A stretch of 64,000 nt of DNA from Danxiaibacter flavus (GTDB lineage: Bacteria > Bacteroidota > Bacteroidia > Chitinophagales > Chitinophagaceae), in assembly GCF_041060425.1 (NCBI RefSeq), contig NZ_JAULBC010000006.1, positions 372,001-436,000 on the forward strand, written 5' to 3'. This document shows, one piece after another, positions 26,349 through 35,636 of the stretch. Positions within the stretch are counted from its first letter, which is position 1; the number at the start of each line of letters is the position of its first letter. The position numbers and the translations under genes were made by a program. The notes under the pieces are model-generated. The model did no database searches, was not told the DNA's origin, and saw only the letters and a list, made by a program, of their open reading frames with translations.

Positions 26349-26647
26349 GGACATCATAGTGGAAATTGACTCAAACCTAATATTATTAATGGTTTCAGGA
26401 GGAAAGGGGTGGTTAGCGATGATAAAAATGAACTGAAGTTGTGTTTTATAGGCACAATTGTTGAATTAAATTTGTTCCTGAAAGTTCAAGTGAAGATTTT
26501 CAAAAGCAAGCAATCGTCGAAGGCAAATCGTTAAAGGTTGTTAAAGATAGAGTGAACTTTCAAATAACCAACATTATTTCGAACTTTTTTTCATATGGCA
26601 AGCAATCGTTAGAGGTCGTCTGTTTCTACAGAAGGCCATTTTTTTTA
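26349..26647 (+). ncRNA. Candidate structured small RNA, tandem copy 3 of 3
   Basis: Starts GGACATCATAGTGGAAATT, and TTAGCGATGATAAAA lies near 26414. The central stem is best here: TGAAAGTTCA and TGAACTTTCA (arms 26479-26488 and 26553-26562) pair over 10 bp. The outermost pair is T-A here but A-T in copy 1, a compensatory change. The terminator (26614-26646) is identical in sequence to copies 1 and 2. It ends about 380 bp before the YncE/phosphoesterase gene; with a terminator in between it is more likely an independent RNA than a leader of that gene. Confidence 0.55.
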
Positions 26648-27025
26648 AAAATAGACTGCCGAATAAGCCGACACTTTCTTTTAAGCAACTGCTAACAATT
26701 ATTAGTACATTCCAACCCGCACACCTGGATAATTCAAGTAACTACGTTTATCGTTAATTCAAAGCCGTTTAATTAAGACTTTTCTCTCAATTTACACTGC
26801 TCACAAAACGGTGATTTTTTTCATGAAGTAAAATTGCGGTCGCAGCTAACACAATCATGTATTTTTATAGCAACCATTATAAAACAGGTATTGCGAACAT
26901 GAAGAAATGGATTTATTAAAAATATGTTCATTTTGGAAAGAAGGCCGCCGTAATATTTTTAATGCATATTTGCCTTTTGCCCAATTACACTCGTGCATTA
27001 TCTGATAAACATCTACTCAAACTAT

Positions 27026-29599
27026 ATGAAGAAACGACAGTATTTTTTATTTGCATGCCTTTTATTGGCTACTCAAAACATAAAGGCACAGGTAATATCA
27101 GACGTTCCGGAGCCAAGACCGGATATAAGAAAACCTGTAGATACATCGTGGAATCATTTTTTGTCGGGCGACAAACTATTAGCGAATGGTCAGTTGTTGA
27201 ATCCGGCTGGTCAAAGCCTTAGTTTGGCAAAAGGAACACGGGTATTGAACCTTGAATTCGCACATCAACACAATTTACTTATTGCCAAAACCAACAGGCG
27301 GCTTTATTTTATCGACGCAAAAGATTTTAAGACATTAAATTCTTTTGAATATCCTGATAAAGAGGCTGGCTCAATGAATGGCCTTACTGTGGACAAAAAC
27401 GATTCAACTATTTATTTTAGCGGGCTGCAAAAGGATTTATATGTGGGTAATGTTAGCAGCTCCGGGAAATTTACACTTACAAAGAAAATTGATCTCTCTG
27501 AAAACAATAAAAAAACCAACCCTTTGGGAATCGGATTGTGCGATAACGGCATTGCTTTGGTGGCCCTTGCTATCACCAATAAAATAGCTGTCGTTGATCT
27601 TTTAAAAGGTAAGTTGTTAAAGACGATCCCGGTAGGTGTTTGCCCTTATGCAATAGTCCTCAGTAAGGATAAAAAACGCGCATTTGTAAGCAATTTTGGC
27701 GGCCCGCATCCTGAAAAGGGAGATGTTACAGAAAAGTCAGCCGGGACAGATGTTGCTGTAGATGACCGTTCAGTGGCCTTGCGTGGCTCAGTTACTGTTA
27801 TTGATATTCAGTCAGGAAAAAAGATTGCCGAGGTTATCACGCGCATTCAGCCGGAATCGATGATTTTATCCCCCGACGGTAAATTACTTTATGTGACAGA
27901 CGAAAGCGGTGACGGTATCAGTGTGATAGACGCAAAGACCTTTAAAATCAACCAAACAATCAGTACGAAGCCGGACCCTTCTCTTCCTTATGGTAGCCTT
28001 ACTACAGCGCTGGCGTTTGGCAATGAAGGAAAGATATTGCTTGCTGCCAACGCAGGCAATAATTCAATTGCACTTATTGATCCGAAGAACCCGCAGAAAG
28101 GTCCTTATGGTTTTATCGCAGCCGGAGGCTTCCCCGGAGCCATAAGCATTTCAGGAAATGATTTATTTATTGGAAACGTAACTGCTTTGAAGGGTGAGCT
28201 ACAAAAAGTTTCACTTCCGGGCAATAAGGTGGAAGCTGAGCAGTATACGGCAGAGGCCAGGAAAGGATTTCATTTTATAGAATTGCTAAGGGCGTCGGCC
28301 GTGACAAACTCAAATGCTGCACCTAAACCTGTTCCCGTCAACCCGGGAGAACCGTCATTAATCAAACATGTAGTATACATCATTAAGGAGAATAAAAAAT
28401 TTGACCAGGTGCTTGGTGATTTTGGAAAAGGTAACTGTGATCCAACCCTGGTTGAATTTGGGAAAGCAACCACGCCCAACACGCATGAACTTGCAAAACA
28501 ATTTGTCCTGCTCGACAATTATTACTGTAATGGTGTCAACTCAAGTGATGGCCATCAGTGGGCGATCCAGGGTATCACAACACCCTATCATGAAAAAGAT
28601 TTTTCAATGGGGCATTGTGCTTATGATTTTGGTACGGATCCACTGGCTTATGCCGGTTGTGGTTTTATCTGGAATCACATGTTGCGCAAGGGCATCTCGT
28701 TCAGAAATTTTGGAGAAACAGATCTGGCTGAAATAACAAAGGGAAAGACCTGGACCGACGTATATAATTCATGGAAAAATAAGAACGATTCCGCCCGCTA
28801 CAATTGCGTGTATGCAATGAAAAGCCTGGAAAAGTACAGTGACCTGCGTTATCCCGGCTGGAACATGGATATTACGGATCAGGTCAGGGCCGATGCATTT
28901 ATTAATGCACTAAGTGAATACGAAAAAGCGGGCAGCCTGCCAGAATTCATCATCATTTATTTACCCAATGATCATACCTCGGGCTATAATGAAAGCTCGC
29001 CTACTCCTCGTGCTTATGTATCAGATAATGATTGGGCAACAGGCAGGGTGGTGGAAGCGCTTTCGAAAAGTTCCTTTTGGAAGGATATGGCCATATTCAT
29101 CAATGAAGATGATCCGCAAAGCGGCACGGATCATGTTGACGGACATCGTTCAATATGTATGGTAGCAGGCCCGTACGTAAAACGCGATGTTGTCATCAGT
29201 AAGTTTTACAATCAGTCATCGGTGCTGCATACGATTTGCCAGATCTTCGGCGTACAGCCCATGAACCAGTTGGTAGCCGCAGCACCATTAATGACCGATT
29301 GCTTTCAACAGAACCCCGATTATACAGCCTATAATTGCCTGGCACCAACCATTCCCATCAACGAGATGAATCCGCCTAAGAATGCAATTAAAAGTAAAAC
29401 CACTGCCAGGCTGGCCCCGCTTACCCAGAGAATGGATTTCTCCAGGCCGGATCTTATAGATGAAGATGCCTTGTTGTTCAGTGAGTATGTATGGTCTACC
29501 ATACATGGTGACAAGCCCTTTCCAAAAGCCTTCTTCGGCGCGCATCAAAAGGGTTTAAAGGCTCTTGGTTTGAAAGTGGATTCAAAAGATGTTGACTAG
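27026..29599 (+). CDS. Secreted YncE-type beta-propeller fused to a phosphoesterase (alkaline phosphatase superfamily)
   Basis: 857 residues from the Met at 27026, which opens a signal peptide (MKKRQYFLFACLLLATQNIKAQ); the frame extends to 26993. Residues about 40-400 are YVTN/YncE propeller repeats (NNKKTNPLGIGLCDNG, VGVCPYAIVLSKDKKRAFVSNFGG, SPDGKLLYVTDESGDGISVIDA, LAANAGNNSIALIDP). Residues about 435-850 are a phosphoesterase (PF04185-like) domain: HVVYIIKENKKFDQVLGDFGKGN, DNYYCNGVNSSDGHQWAIQG, YLPNDHTSG, INEDDPQSGTDHVDGHRS. The acidic and His residues in those blocks are the metal ligands of the superfamily. This fusion is common in soil Bacteroidota and Acidobacteria; the phosphoester substrate is not known. 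Confidence 0.85.
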   Translation: MKKRQYFLFACLLLATQNIKAQVISDVPEPRPDIRKPVDTSWNHFLSGDKLLANGQLLNPAGQSLSLAKGTRVLNLEFAHQHNLLIAKTNRRLYFIDAKDFKTLNSFEYPDKEAGSMNGLTVDKNDSTIYFSGLQKDLYVGNVSSSGKFTLTKKIDLSENNKKTNPLGIGLCDNGIALVALAITNKIAVVDLLKGKLLKTIPVGVCPYAIVLSKDKKRAFVSNFGGPHPEKGDVTEKSAGTDVAVDDRSVALRGSVTVIDIQSGKKIAEVITRIQPESMILSPDGKLLYVTDESGDGISVIDAKTFKINQTISTKPDPSLPYGSLTTALAFGNEGKILLAANAGNNSIALIDPKNPQKGPYGFIAAGGFPGAISISGNDLFIGNVTALKGELQKVSLPGNKVEAEQYTAEARKGFHFIELLRASAVTNSNAAPKPVPVNPGEPSLIKHVVYIIKENKKFDQVLGDFGKGNCDPTLVEFGKATTPNTHELAKQFVLLDNYYCNGVNSSDGHQWAIQGITTPYHEKDFSMGHCAYDFGTDPLAYAGCGFIWNHMLRKGISFRNFGETDLAEITKGKTWTDVYNSWKNKNDSARYNCVYAMKSLEKYSDLRYPGWNMDITDQVRADAFINALSEYEKAGSLPEFIIIYLPNDHTSGYNESSPTPRAYVSDNDWATGRVVEALSKSSFWKDMAIFINEDDPQSGTDHVDGHRSICMVAGPYVKRDVVISKFYNQSSVLHTICQIFGVQPMNQLVAAAPLMTDCFQQNPDYTAYNCLAPTIPINEMNPPKNAIKSKTTARLAPLTQRMDFSRPDLIDEDALLFSEYVWSTIHGDKPFPKAFFGAHQKGLKALGLKVDSKDVD

Positions 29600-29629
29600 G
29601 AGGGGAGAGGTGAAAAGTGCGAGCATGGG

Positions 29630-29676
29630 TCTTCCTGTAAATATGTAATCTACAGTTACAGGAAGATTCTATTTTT
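29630..29676 (+). terminator. Terminator after the YncE/phosphoesterase gene
   Basis: TCTTCCTGTAA (29630-29640) pairs exactly with TTACAGGAAGA (29656-29666), followed by TTCTATTTTT. It lies between converging genes. Confidence 0.85.
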
Positions 29677-29796
29677 CTTCCAGGCGAAAGGCTCTGCGCA
29701 GTAGTGCAAGCTTTGACTCCGAAGCATTATAGACTCTTGAGTAAGGGTTTTGTAGCTGTTGATACTTTTAATGATTCCCCCAAAAAGATTATCATT

Positions 29797-32028
29797 TCAC
29801 TTCGCTTTTTTTCTTACAGAAGATTTCCATGATACAACAATTTGCGACATTCCGTTAATAGTGTAAAACTGAGAACCTCCTTTTCGCCGGCCATTTTTCA
29901 ATGCTGTATTTTGTGCAGTAACTTTAACCGGCGGAGGTTTTGTTCCTGCAGAAACGATTGCGAGATTGCATTGCATCTTTTTATCGCCAATTACAGTAAA
30001 GGATATTTTATTCCTGCTCTTTTTAATATCCAGCACCGGATAATCGGCATAGATCATGAATTGCTCATCCGGTACCTTCACATAGTGGCGCGGCAAAATT
30101 CCAAATGCATTGCCTGCACCATAAACTTCCTGTCCAACACTGCCACATTTTTCCCAGCCATCATGCATATCCTCAAGGGCGATCCAAAGCTTAGGATCAA
30201 TTTCGCCGGTTTTAGGTTTTTCGGCAAGCATATCTTTAGGAAGCATCGGCGGATAGTAATAGGCTGCCCGGTACACAAGAAAACGGATATATTCAGTAAT
30301 GAGCAATGTTGCTGATGGTAATATATTCATTCCGTTAGTCTCGTTTAGAAAGTCGTGAAACGCGCAAAACACCTCCTGTTCTTCATAAACCGCGGTGTAA
30401 GGTGCATTGCTCAACGGAAACAATGCAAAAAAAGAGGGGTAATGCCTTCCATATCCATAACTGCAATTCCATAGCCGAACGTTTTTGAAAATATTTGCAA
30501 GACATAAATAACATAAATCCAGGTAAACCTTCTTTCCTGTAAGTTTATAAAGCCGGACTAATGCACCCGCCGAAAAGGCCGTATTGTTGGCCTGATAAAG
30601 CAGGCTAAATCCTTTCCCTTTTAACGTCTGTGCGGCTTTTTCAGCCTCAGCCAGGTATTTACGGGATCCAGTCAGCTCAAATGCCTGTAGCATTACGTGA
30701 GCATATATACCCGCCACGTCTTTTTCTCCGCCTTTGCCAGGCTCAGTTTCTTCTTTAATCACATCCAGCGTTTCCATCTGGTAGAAGACCGGCCACTCAT
30801 ATTTAAAGTGATGCGCAACTTTGATAGCATATGGTAACGAATCCAGAAAAAGCCTTTTTGCAACAGCAACGCCTTTGAGTGCCAATCGTGAAAGGTTTAG
30901 CAAAGGATGGTGGAGGTACCACGAATCCATTACCTTGGGCTGTAATTGTTCTTCCTTGCCATCAAGCTTATCTTCTGCCGCGGGTAGCCATCGCATAATT
31001 GTTTTTAAATCTTTATCATAAAATGCAGGCAGTGTTTCGGTTATTTCATCAACGGTTTCAATTTTAGAATTGTTCCATTCCTCGTAATCCACCAGGGGTA
31101 AAATTATAGCCAGTTGAACCATTATTTCCGGAGGCGTTACAAAGTCGCATGTGTAAGCATTAAAATACGCATGGCCATTTACGTATGACCAACAGGCATG
31201 ACTGTCGATCAGATCTCTAAGGCCCAACGAAAGTATTTTTGGCCAGTCGTGATATTTTGTTGCTGGCAGTGGCAGGCTCAAATAAGCGTCGGCAAGCATA
31301 TTCAGAAATTGCCTTGACATTGCACTTTCTTCCTGGGATGCGTCTTTACTAAAGACCACGATGGCATCCGAAATCGTTATTTCTTTACCGGCCAGGATTG
31401 GATGTTCCGTAGTCGGCGGCAGTGACAAACCGAGTTCCGGCCAGTTGCCGCCTACAACATTTGCGCATGATGTTTTGGTTTGTTCGCAATAGTCATTTAA
31501 TGCTGTAAGATTTTGCAGGTACAATATGGACCCTGCGTTCGGTTTTGTCATGCGGAAATAAAGCTGACCGGAACGCGTGCCTTCCTGGCTTACATGTACC
31601 TTTCCGTTCACTTCATTGAGTTTACCTGTTCCCGCAATGTAAACGTCGCGTGGCCAGAAAGGTATACTCACATCCTCCGCGGGTTTTAATGTAGTAGTGT
31701 AACGCAATAGCGGTTCGCCCTCCGCACTGCGGCTCCATTTTACACGGCTTGAAAACACGCCTGTTGCGCACCTGGCAGAGCATATAATTTCGTTAGCGTG
31801 TTCCGTTAGGCTGTTAATTTCCAGGCTTCCACCGGCGGCGTAGACAAGTCTGAATCCTATAAGTACTGTTTTGGTTGGATGAAACATTATCCAAACACTG
31901 TCAAATGTATTTATAAGCTCAAACTTATAGCCCTCGTAGCTCTTTGTATAGCGTACGTTTCGATCTTTATCTTTAAACGAAGTAATGGCTCCAATGGCCC
32001 ACGGTGATTTTTGCAGCATATTCAACAT
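29797..32028 (-). CDS. Cytosolic six-hairpin-type putative glycosidase, family not recognised
   Basis: 743 residues without signal peptide or lipobox. The first 230 residues are beta-rich; from about 250 to 640 the pattern is helical hairpins of an (alpha/alpha)6 toroid (HHPLLNLSRLALKGVAVAKRLF, DVAGIYAHVMLQAFELTGSRKYLAEAEKAAQTLKG split by loops, NCSYGYGRHYPSFFALFPL, EDMHDGWEKCGSVGQEVYGAGNAFG). The C-terminal 90 residues are beta. HDGWEKCG and ETEPGKGGEKD contain acids that could be catalytic. It follows the MmgE/PrpD gene on the same strand after 145 bp, so they may be cotranscribed. I do not recognise a family. It could also be a polysaccharide lyase, glucuronyl hydrolase or isomerase-like protein of the same fold. 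Confidence 0.55.
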   Translation of the reverse strand: MLNMLQKSPWAIGAITSFKDKDRNVRYTKSYEGYKFELINTFDSVWIMFHPTKTVLIGFRLVYAAGGSLEINSLTEHANEIICSARCATGVFSSRVKWSRSAEGEPLLRYTTTLKPAEDVSIPFWPRDVYIAGTGKLNEVNGKVHVSQEGTRSGQLYFRMTKPNAGSILYLQNLTALNDYCEQTKTSCANVVGGNWPELGLSLPPTTEHPILAGKEITISDAIVVFSKDASQEESAMSRQFLNMLADAYLSLPLPATKYHDWPKILSLGLRDLIDSHACWSYVNGHAYFNAYTCDFVTPPEIMVQLAIILPLVDYEEWNNSKIETVDEITETLPAFYDKDLKTIMRWLPAAEDKLDGKEEQLQPKVMDSWYLHHPLLNLSRLALKGVAVAKRLFLDSLPYAIKVAHHFKYEWPVFYQMETLDVIKEETEPGKGGEKDVAGIYAHVMLQAFELTGSRKYLAEAEKAAQTLKGKGFSLLYQANNTAFSAGALVRLYKLTGKKVYLDLCYLCLANIFKNVRLWNCSYGYGRHYPSFFALFPLSNAPYTAVYEEQEVFCAFHDFLNETNGMNILPSATLLITEYIRFLVYRAAYYYPPMLPKDMLAEKPKTGEIDPKLWIALEDMHDGWEKCGSVGQEVYGAGNAFGILPRHYVKVPDEQFMIYADYPVLDIKKSRNKISFTVIGDKKMQCNLAIVSAGTKPPPVKVTAQNTALKNGRRKGGSQFYTINGMSQIVVSWKSSVRKKAK

Positions 32029-32173
32029 TTTTCGTCAGGAAAAAAAGCTGGTTAGAGATAGTACGGTCACCCAGTGCGGTTTTTATTTTGATGAGGAGGA
32101 AAGCCATATTCAAAAAACTAATTTCATCAAAAATCTGGAGAGAACAGCAAACGTATTTGTGGCAGGTTATCGT

Positions 32174-33583
32174 TTATATGCAGATAACGGCTAACAAATC
32201 ATCGACTTCCCTCTGGTCAAAGTTTTTTACGACATCGATTATCCGCGCCTGGTGATCCGTATCAATGATACCATTACTCAGTCTTTTAAATTTTTCAATG
32301 GTATCATTCCATGTAAAAGGTCTTGTATGGAAGCCATGATAATCATTTTTTTCGGCAGATATCTTTTCGTCTTCTTTAAAAGTAATTTCAACCTTTGTTT
32401 TCATTTCCTCCGGGTAAGCCTCTGTAAACGGATCAAGCATGCCTGCCAATAATAGTGGCTTGTGCAGCGGAAATTTGGTTTGCACATGCACCTTTTGCAG
32501 CAGGTCTTGCACATCTTTCCTTTCAATCCTTTCCGGTTCCAACTGTTCCGGCCATACGTCCTCGTCCAGTATCGCTACTGCCACCAGGTAAAAAAGGCTG
32601 TGGTCTGCTTGTTCTTTGGTTGCCACTTTCTTTCTGTCGCCATATGCGCCGGATCCTATTATATGATAGGCCGTAAGAAAAGTTGTTATGTCGATACGTT
32701 CGATTTGATCAACATCAATCCTGTTGTTTTTTCGCAGTTCCAAAACAGCTTCAATTGTTGATTGTGCGTGCACTTCGGCATTGTATTCTTTTAATACGCA
32801 TTTTCTAAGCAGTTCAAATGATTCAGTGCACCAGTCAAAATCCAGCTTCATATCAAACACATCTTTAAAGCCTTTTGGCTCTTCAAACAGAGCGATAGGA
32901 CCAGTGAGGTTTTGCGCTGCAAGAAATGCAATACCTGTACAATTGAGCGCTTCGAGCGATGATGCAAAACCTTTCCATTCGTAAGTGTAAGAAGCCCTGC
33001 TTGTAACCATAGGACTGATAGATGTACCGGCCATTCCAAGTGCATGTGCCGTTTGCAGTTCATTAAGGCCGATCAGCCGTGCAACGGCCACTGTTATCGA
33101 ATAAGCCAGAAACAACGTATGATCGATACCTTCCTTCATTACCGGGATCTCATTAACGAGGCGGCATTCAACTTCGTAAGCGACTGCCATTGCCGTTAGA
33201 AAATCCTGGCTGCTGGTCCTCCTGAATTGCGAAGTAGCTAATAACGATCCCAGGTTATCGCTTGGGTGACATGTCGCTTCTTTGCCCATGTAATTATCCA
33301 TAAAATCCGGATACCTGATAAGTGCTGTAAACAATTGTGCAGCCCTGTCAAATGAGGTTTGATTAACTAACGGAGCTTTGCATCTGCCACCCTCACTCAT
33401 AGTTTGTATCTGTTTTACAAGTTTTAATATACTTGGCTTGTTCGTAGCATGCAATAATGAACCGATAGAATCAAGAAGGTGACGCTTTAACTGATCAACG
33501 ATATCAGGTGGGATGTCTGAAAATGTTTTAGATAACGCAAACCTGGCTATCTGTTTATTCTGCAGTTCTTCATCGTGTTTCAT
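32174..33583 (-). CDS. MmgE/PrpD family protein (2-methylcitrate dehydratase / cis-aconitate decarboxylase superfamily)
   Basis: 469 residues from the Met at 33583; an in-frame ATG at 33601 would add six. Helical lid domain plus alpha/beta domain typical of MmgE/PrpD: DIVDQLKRHLLDSIGSLLHA near the start, PDFMDNYMGKEATCHPSDNLGSLLA near residue 95, ALGMAGTSISPM near 185, KEYNAEVHAQSTIEAVLELR near 265, and ATKEQADHSLFYLVAVAILD near 330. The DNY...HPSDN block holds the conserved Asp/His of the active site. Members dehydrate, decarboxylate or isomerise tricarboxylic-like acids. There is no prpB/prpC neighbour, so methylcitrate is doubtful. The partner downstream is a six-hairpin protein, suggesting an acid derived from a glycan. 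Confidence 0.85.
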   Translation of the reverse strand: MKHDEELQNKQIARFALSKTFSDIPPDIVDQLKRHLLDSIGSLLHATNKPSILKLVKQIQTMSEGGRCKAPLVNQTSFDRAAQLFTALIRYPDFMDNYMGKEATCHPSDNLGSLLATSQFRRTSSQDFLTAMAVAYEVECRLVNEIPVMKEGIDHTLFLAYSITVAVARLIGLNELQTAHALGMAGTSISPMVTSRASYTYEWKGFASSLEALNCTGIAFLAAQNLTGPIALFEEPKGFKDVFDMKLDFDWCTESFELLRKCVLKEYNAEVHAQSTIEAVLELRKNNRIDVDQIERIDITTFLTAYHIIGSGAYGDRKKVATKEQADHSLFYLVAVAILDEDVWPEQLEPERIERKDVQDLLQKVHVQTKFPLHKPLLLAGMLDPFTEAYPEEMKTKVEITFKEDEKISAEKNDYHGFHTRPFTWNDTIEKFKRLSNGIIDTDHQARIIDVVKNFDQREVDDLLAVICI

Positions 33584-33601
33584 AAAATAGGAGCGAGGCA
33601 A

Positions 33602-34388
33602 AAATGATGCCTTTCAATTTCGAACGGCGGTCGCGATCGTCCACTAATAGCCACATTGTCTTGAACAGTTTTACAGCACTTTTATTATCAAGATCCGTTT
33701 GCATTCTGCTTTTTTCTTGTGGATGCTGTAGTTCACAAAAGGAACAGCGGCTTAGAAATAAACTTTAGTTTTTTTTGAAAGCAAATAATTGCGGTGAAAT
33801 CGCTATATCGCCAGTGCCATAACAAATGAATATCGTATGCTTAGTGAAAAAACTTTAGGTCTGCTCACTTCTGAAAAACATTTACGGTTGTGGAATTTTT
33901 ACACAGTGTTTTGTTGAAGATTTAGTGCTCATCAATATTTCAAGAAGGATCTGGTTAGTTATCATATCTGCAGAACCAGGAAAGTTCCAGCCAAAAAAAA
34001 GGAACAGATAAAGCCTTTCCGGTTGGAATGGCGTTTGCTGCGATCTGTTTAAATGCTTCACTGCTAAAGCTTTGGCTTGGCATTTTATGGAGATCAAAAA
34101 AATATAGAGTGTACGAGACTACATATAGGGATAATAAAATTGCAAGGCCAGATAAAATGTTATGCGACAATCAATGCACTATTGCCAATGACATGTCGGA
34201 CAAGGGTATAAACCAGGATCTACAGGAATATGTGGAAGAGGATGGTTATCCTGTCCCATATAAAAATATTCTGCACGACAATTCTGCCGGATAATATGTG
34301 GTTATCCGGCCGGATGATCCGGTTTTCAAAAAAGACGATATGTACCTGTGAGCTCCCGAATCTTAACTCTAAAAACAACTACGCGATT
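33602..34388. other. Gene-poor gap (787 bp) between PrpD-type gene and SemiSWEET
   Basis: It holds the presumed promoter of the - strand PrpD gene near 33600-33760. Several overlapping frames of 60-90 codons exist on both strands (for example + 34028-34294 and - 33955-34170), but none has a signal peptide, a recognised motif or a start context that convinces me. No repeats or strong hairpins seen. Confidence 0.4.
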
Positions 34389-34667
34389 ATGGACATAGCA
34401 GGCTCAATCACAGGACTTACAGGTATTGCGGCCGGTGTGTGCACATCGGTTTCTTTATTGCCCCAGTTGTTCAAGATGTTAAGAGAGAAAAAAGCAGACG
34501 ATATTTCTTTTGTAACACTGGCTATACTGGTTACAGGTCTTCTGCTATGGGTGATTTACGGTGTTATGAAAAAAGATTATCCAATTGTTGTAACCAATTC
34601 ATTTTCGGCGCTCGTAAATATAGCAGTAATGGTATGCACCATTATTTACAAGCGCAAAAATCAATAA
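34389..34667 (+). CDS. SemiSWEET small sugar transporter
   Basis: 92 residues from the Met at 34389 (MDIAGSITGLTGIAAGVCTSVSLLPQLFKMLREKKA). The frame extends to 34230, but the extra codons have no membrane or conserved character. Three hydrophobic helices with the PQ-loop motif LLPQ near residue 25, then DISFVTLAILVTGLLLWVIYGVMKKDYPIVVTNSFSALVNI. The conserved Trp and Asn of the sugar-binding pocket are at LLLWVIYG and VVTNSFS. SemiSWEETs work as dimers and exchange small sugars down a gradient. It stands alone, so its sugar is unknown. Confidence 0.88.
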   Translation: MDIAGSITGLTGIAAGVCTSVSLLPQLFKMLREKKADDISFVTLAILVTGLLLWVIYGVMKKDYPIVVTNSFSALVNIAVMVCTIIYKRKNQ

Positions 34668-35000
34668 TCACCAGGCTTCTTCATAATTTGCCACAAGATT
34701 GCCGGGTAGCATCTACGGTTTGTCCGCGAAATATCAGGCAGGTTACACGGGTTGTACAGGTGCCTCAGAGCTATTTTGCCCATGGCAGGAAAGCATCATT
34801 AGAATCGCGTGCACCGGTTGCAACACCTTGTGAGTATATCGCTTCCCCGTCCAAGTTTTTTGTTTCGATATACCACAACATTACCTGTTTCTGCCCCCCA
34901 AAAAAACAAGATAATTGCAAAGGCATTGCGGGAAAGGTATTTATGAAAAAAATATATGCGTGCTCATCGAAAAAGAAAATGATTTGAACTTCGGAAACTA
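34668..35000. other. Intergenic gap (333 bp), no feature seen
   Basis: The gap lies between the SemiSWEET gene and the converging end of the response regulator. Open frames here have no protein-like character. A CCCCCCAAAAAAAC run near 34895 is the only low-complexity feature. Confidence 0.4.
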
Positions 35001-35636
35001 TTAAATTAAATTGTTTTTGATAGCTTTAGCAACAGCCTCACTTTTGGAATGTACCTGTAGTTTTTTGTAAATATTTTTCACATGGGCGTTTACTGTATCG
35101 ATACTTACGGCGCATGTATCAGCAGTCATTTTATAGCTAAGACCTTCAACAAGGCAGGTTAGAATTTCTTTTTCCCGTAGGGTTAAATCAAAATTCGTTG
35201 GTACTTTTCTTGACTCCTTGTCTTTTAGTATTTTAAGCACTTTGTTTGCAACAGAAGGTGTCATGGCGCTCCCTCCTTCATAAATCTCCCTGATTGCTTC
35301 CAGTATTCCGGCAGGAGACGTATTTTTTAGAATATATCCATCAGCACCGGCACAAATGGCATTGAAGATTTTATCTTCATCATCAAAAATTGTATCCATC
35401 AATACCTTAACTGAAGGAAAATATTCTTTTATCAGTGCAACTCCTTCAATGCCGTTCAGGCCGGGCATTTCTATGTCCATCAGCACCACATGAGGGTTGG
35501 ATTGATTAAGCTTTTCAACTAGCTTATCACAGTTAGAGAATGCACCTACGCATGAGAAACCGCTTGTGCCATCAATCAGCTGAAACAATCCGTTTCGTAA
35601 ATATTTGTTATCCTCGAAAAGAGCGACCTTAATCAT
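35001..35636 (-). CDS. LuxR/NarL-type response regulator
   Basis: 211 residues. Receiver domain 1-120 with the acidic pair in LFEDN, phospho-acceptor Asp54 (VVLMDIEMPGLNG), the Thr/Ser strand end in KVLMDTIFDDED (here MDT instead of the usual LT/MT), and Lys in YILKNTSPAG. LuxR helix-turn-helix at about 148-210 (LTLREKEILTCLVEGLSYKMTADTCAVSIDTVNAHVKNIYKKLQ). Its start overlaps the kinase stop by 4 bp, so it is the cognate partner. It probably controls carbohydrate or stress genes; targets unknown. Confidence 0.92.
   Translation of the reverse strand: MIKVALFEDNKYLRNGLFQLIDGTSGFSCVGAFSNCDKLVEKLNQSNPHVVLMDIEMPGLNGIEGVALIKEYFPSVKVLMDTIFDDEDKIFNAICAGADGYILKNTSPAGILEAIREIYEGGSAMTPSVANKVLKILKDKESRKVPTNFDLTLREKEILTCLVEGLSYKMTADTCAVSIDTVNAHVKNIYKKLQVHSKSEAVAKAIKNNLI

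Noticed and set aside
25354..26647. CRISPR array or diversity-generating template repeats
   Set aside because: Units are 300 bp with unrelated spacers of 136-262 bp and end in terminators; no reverse transcriptase or cas gene nearby.
34028..34294. 88-codon + strand frame before SemiSWEET
   Set aside because: No domain, signal or conserved context; overlapping frames on both strands look equally good.
34439..34987. 182-codon frame overlapping SemiSWEET and the following gap
   Set aside because: Its first part is SemiSWEET in another phase and the rest has random composition.
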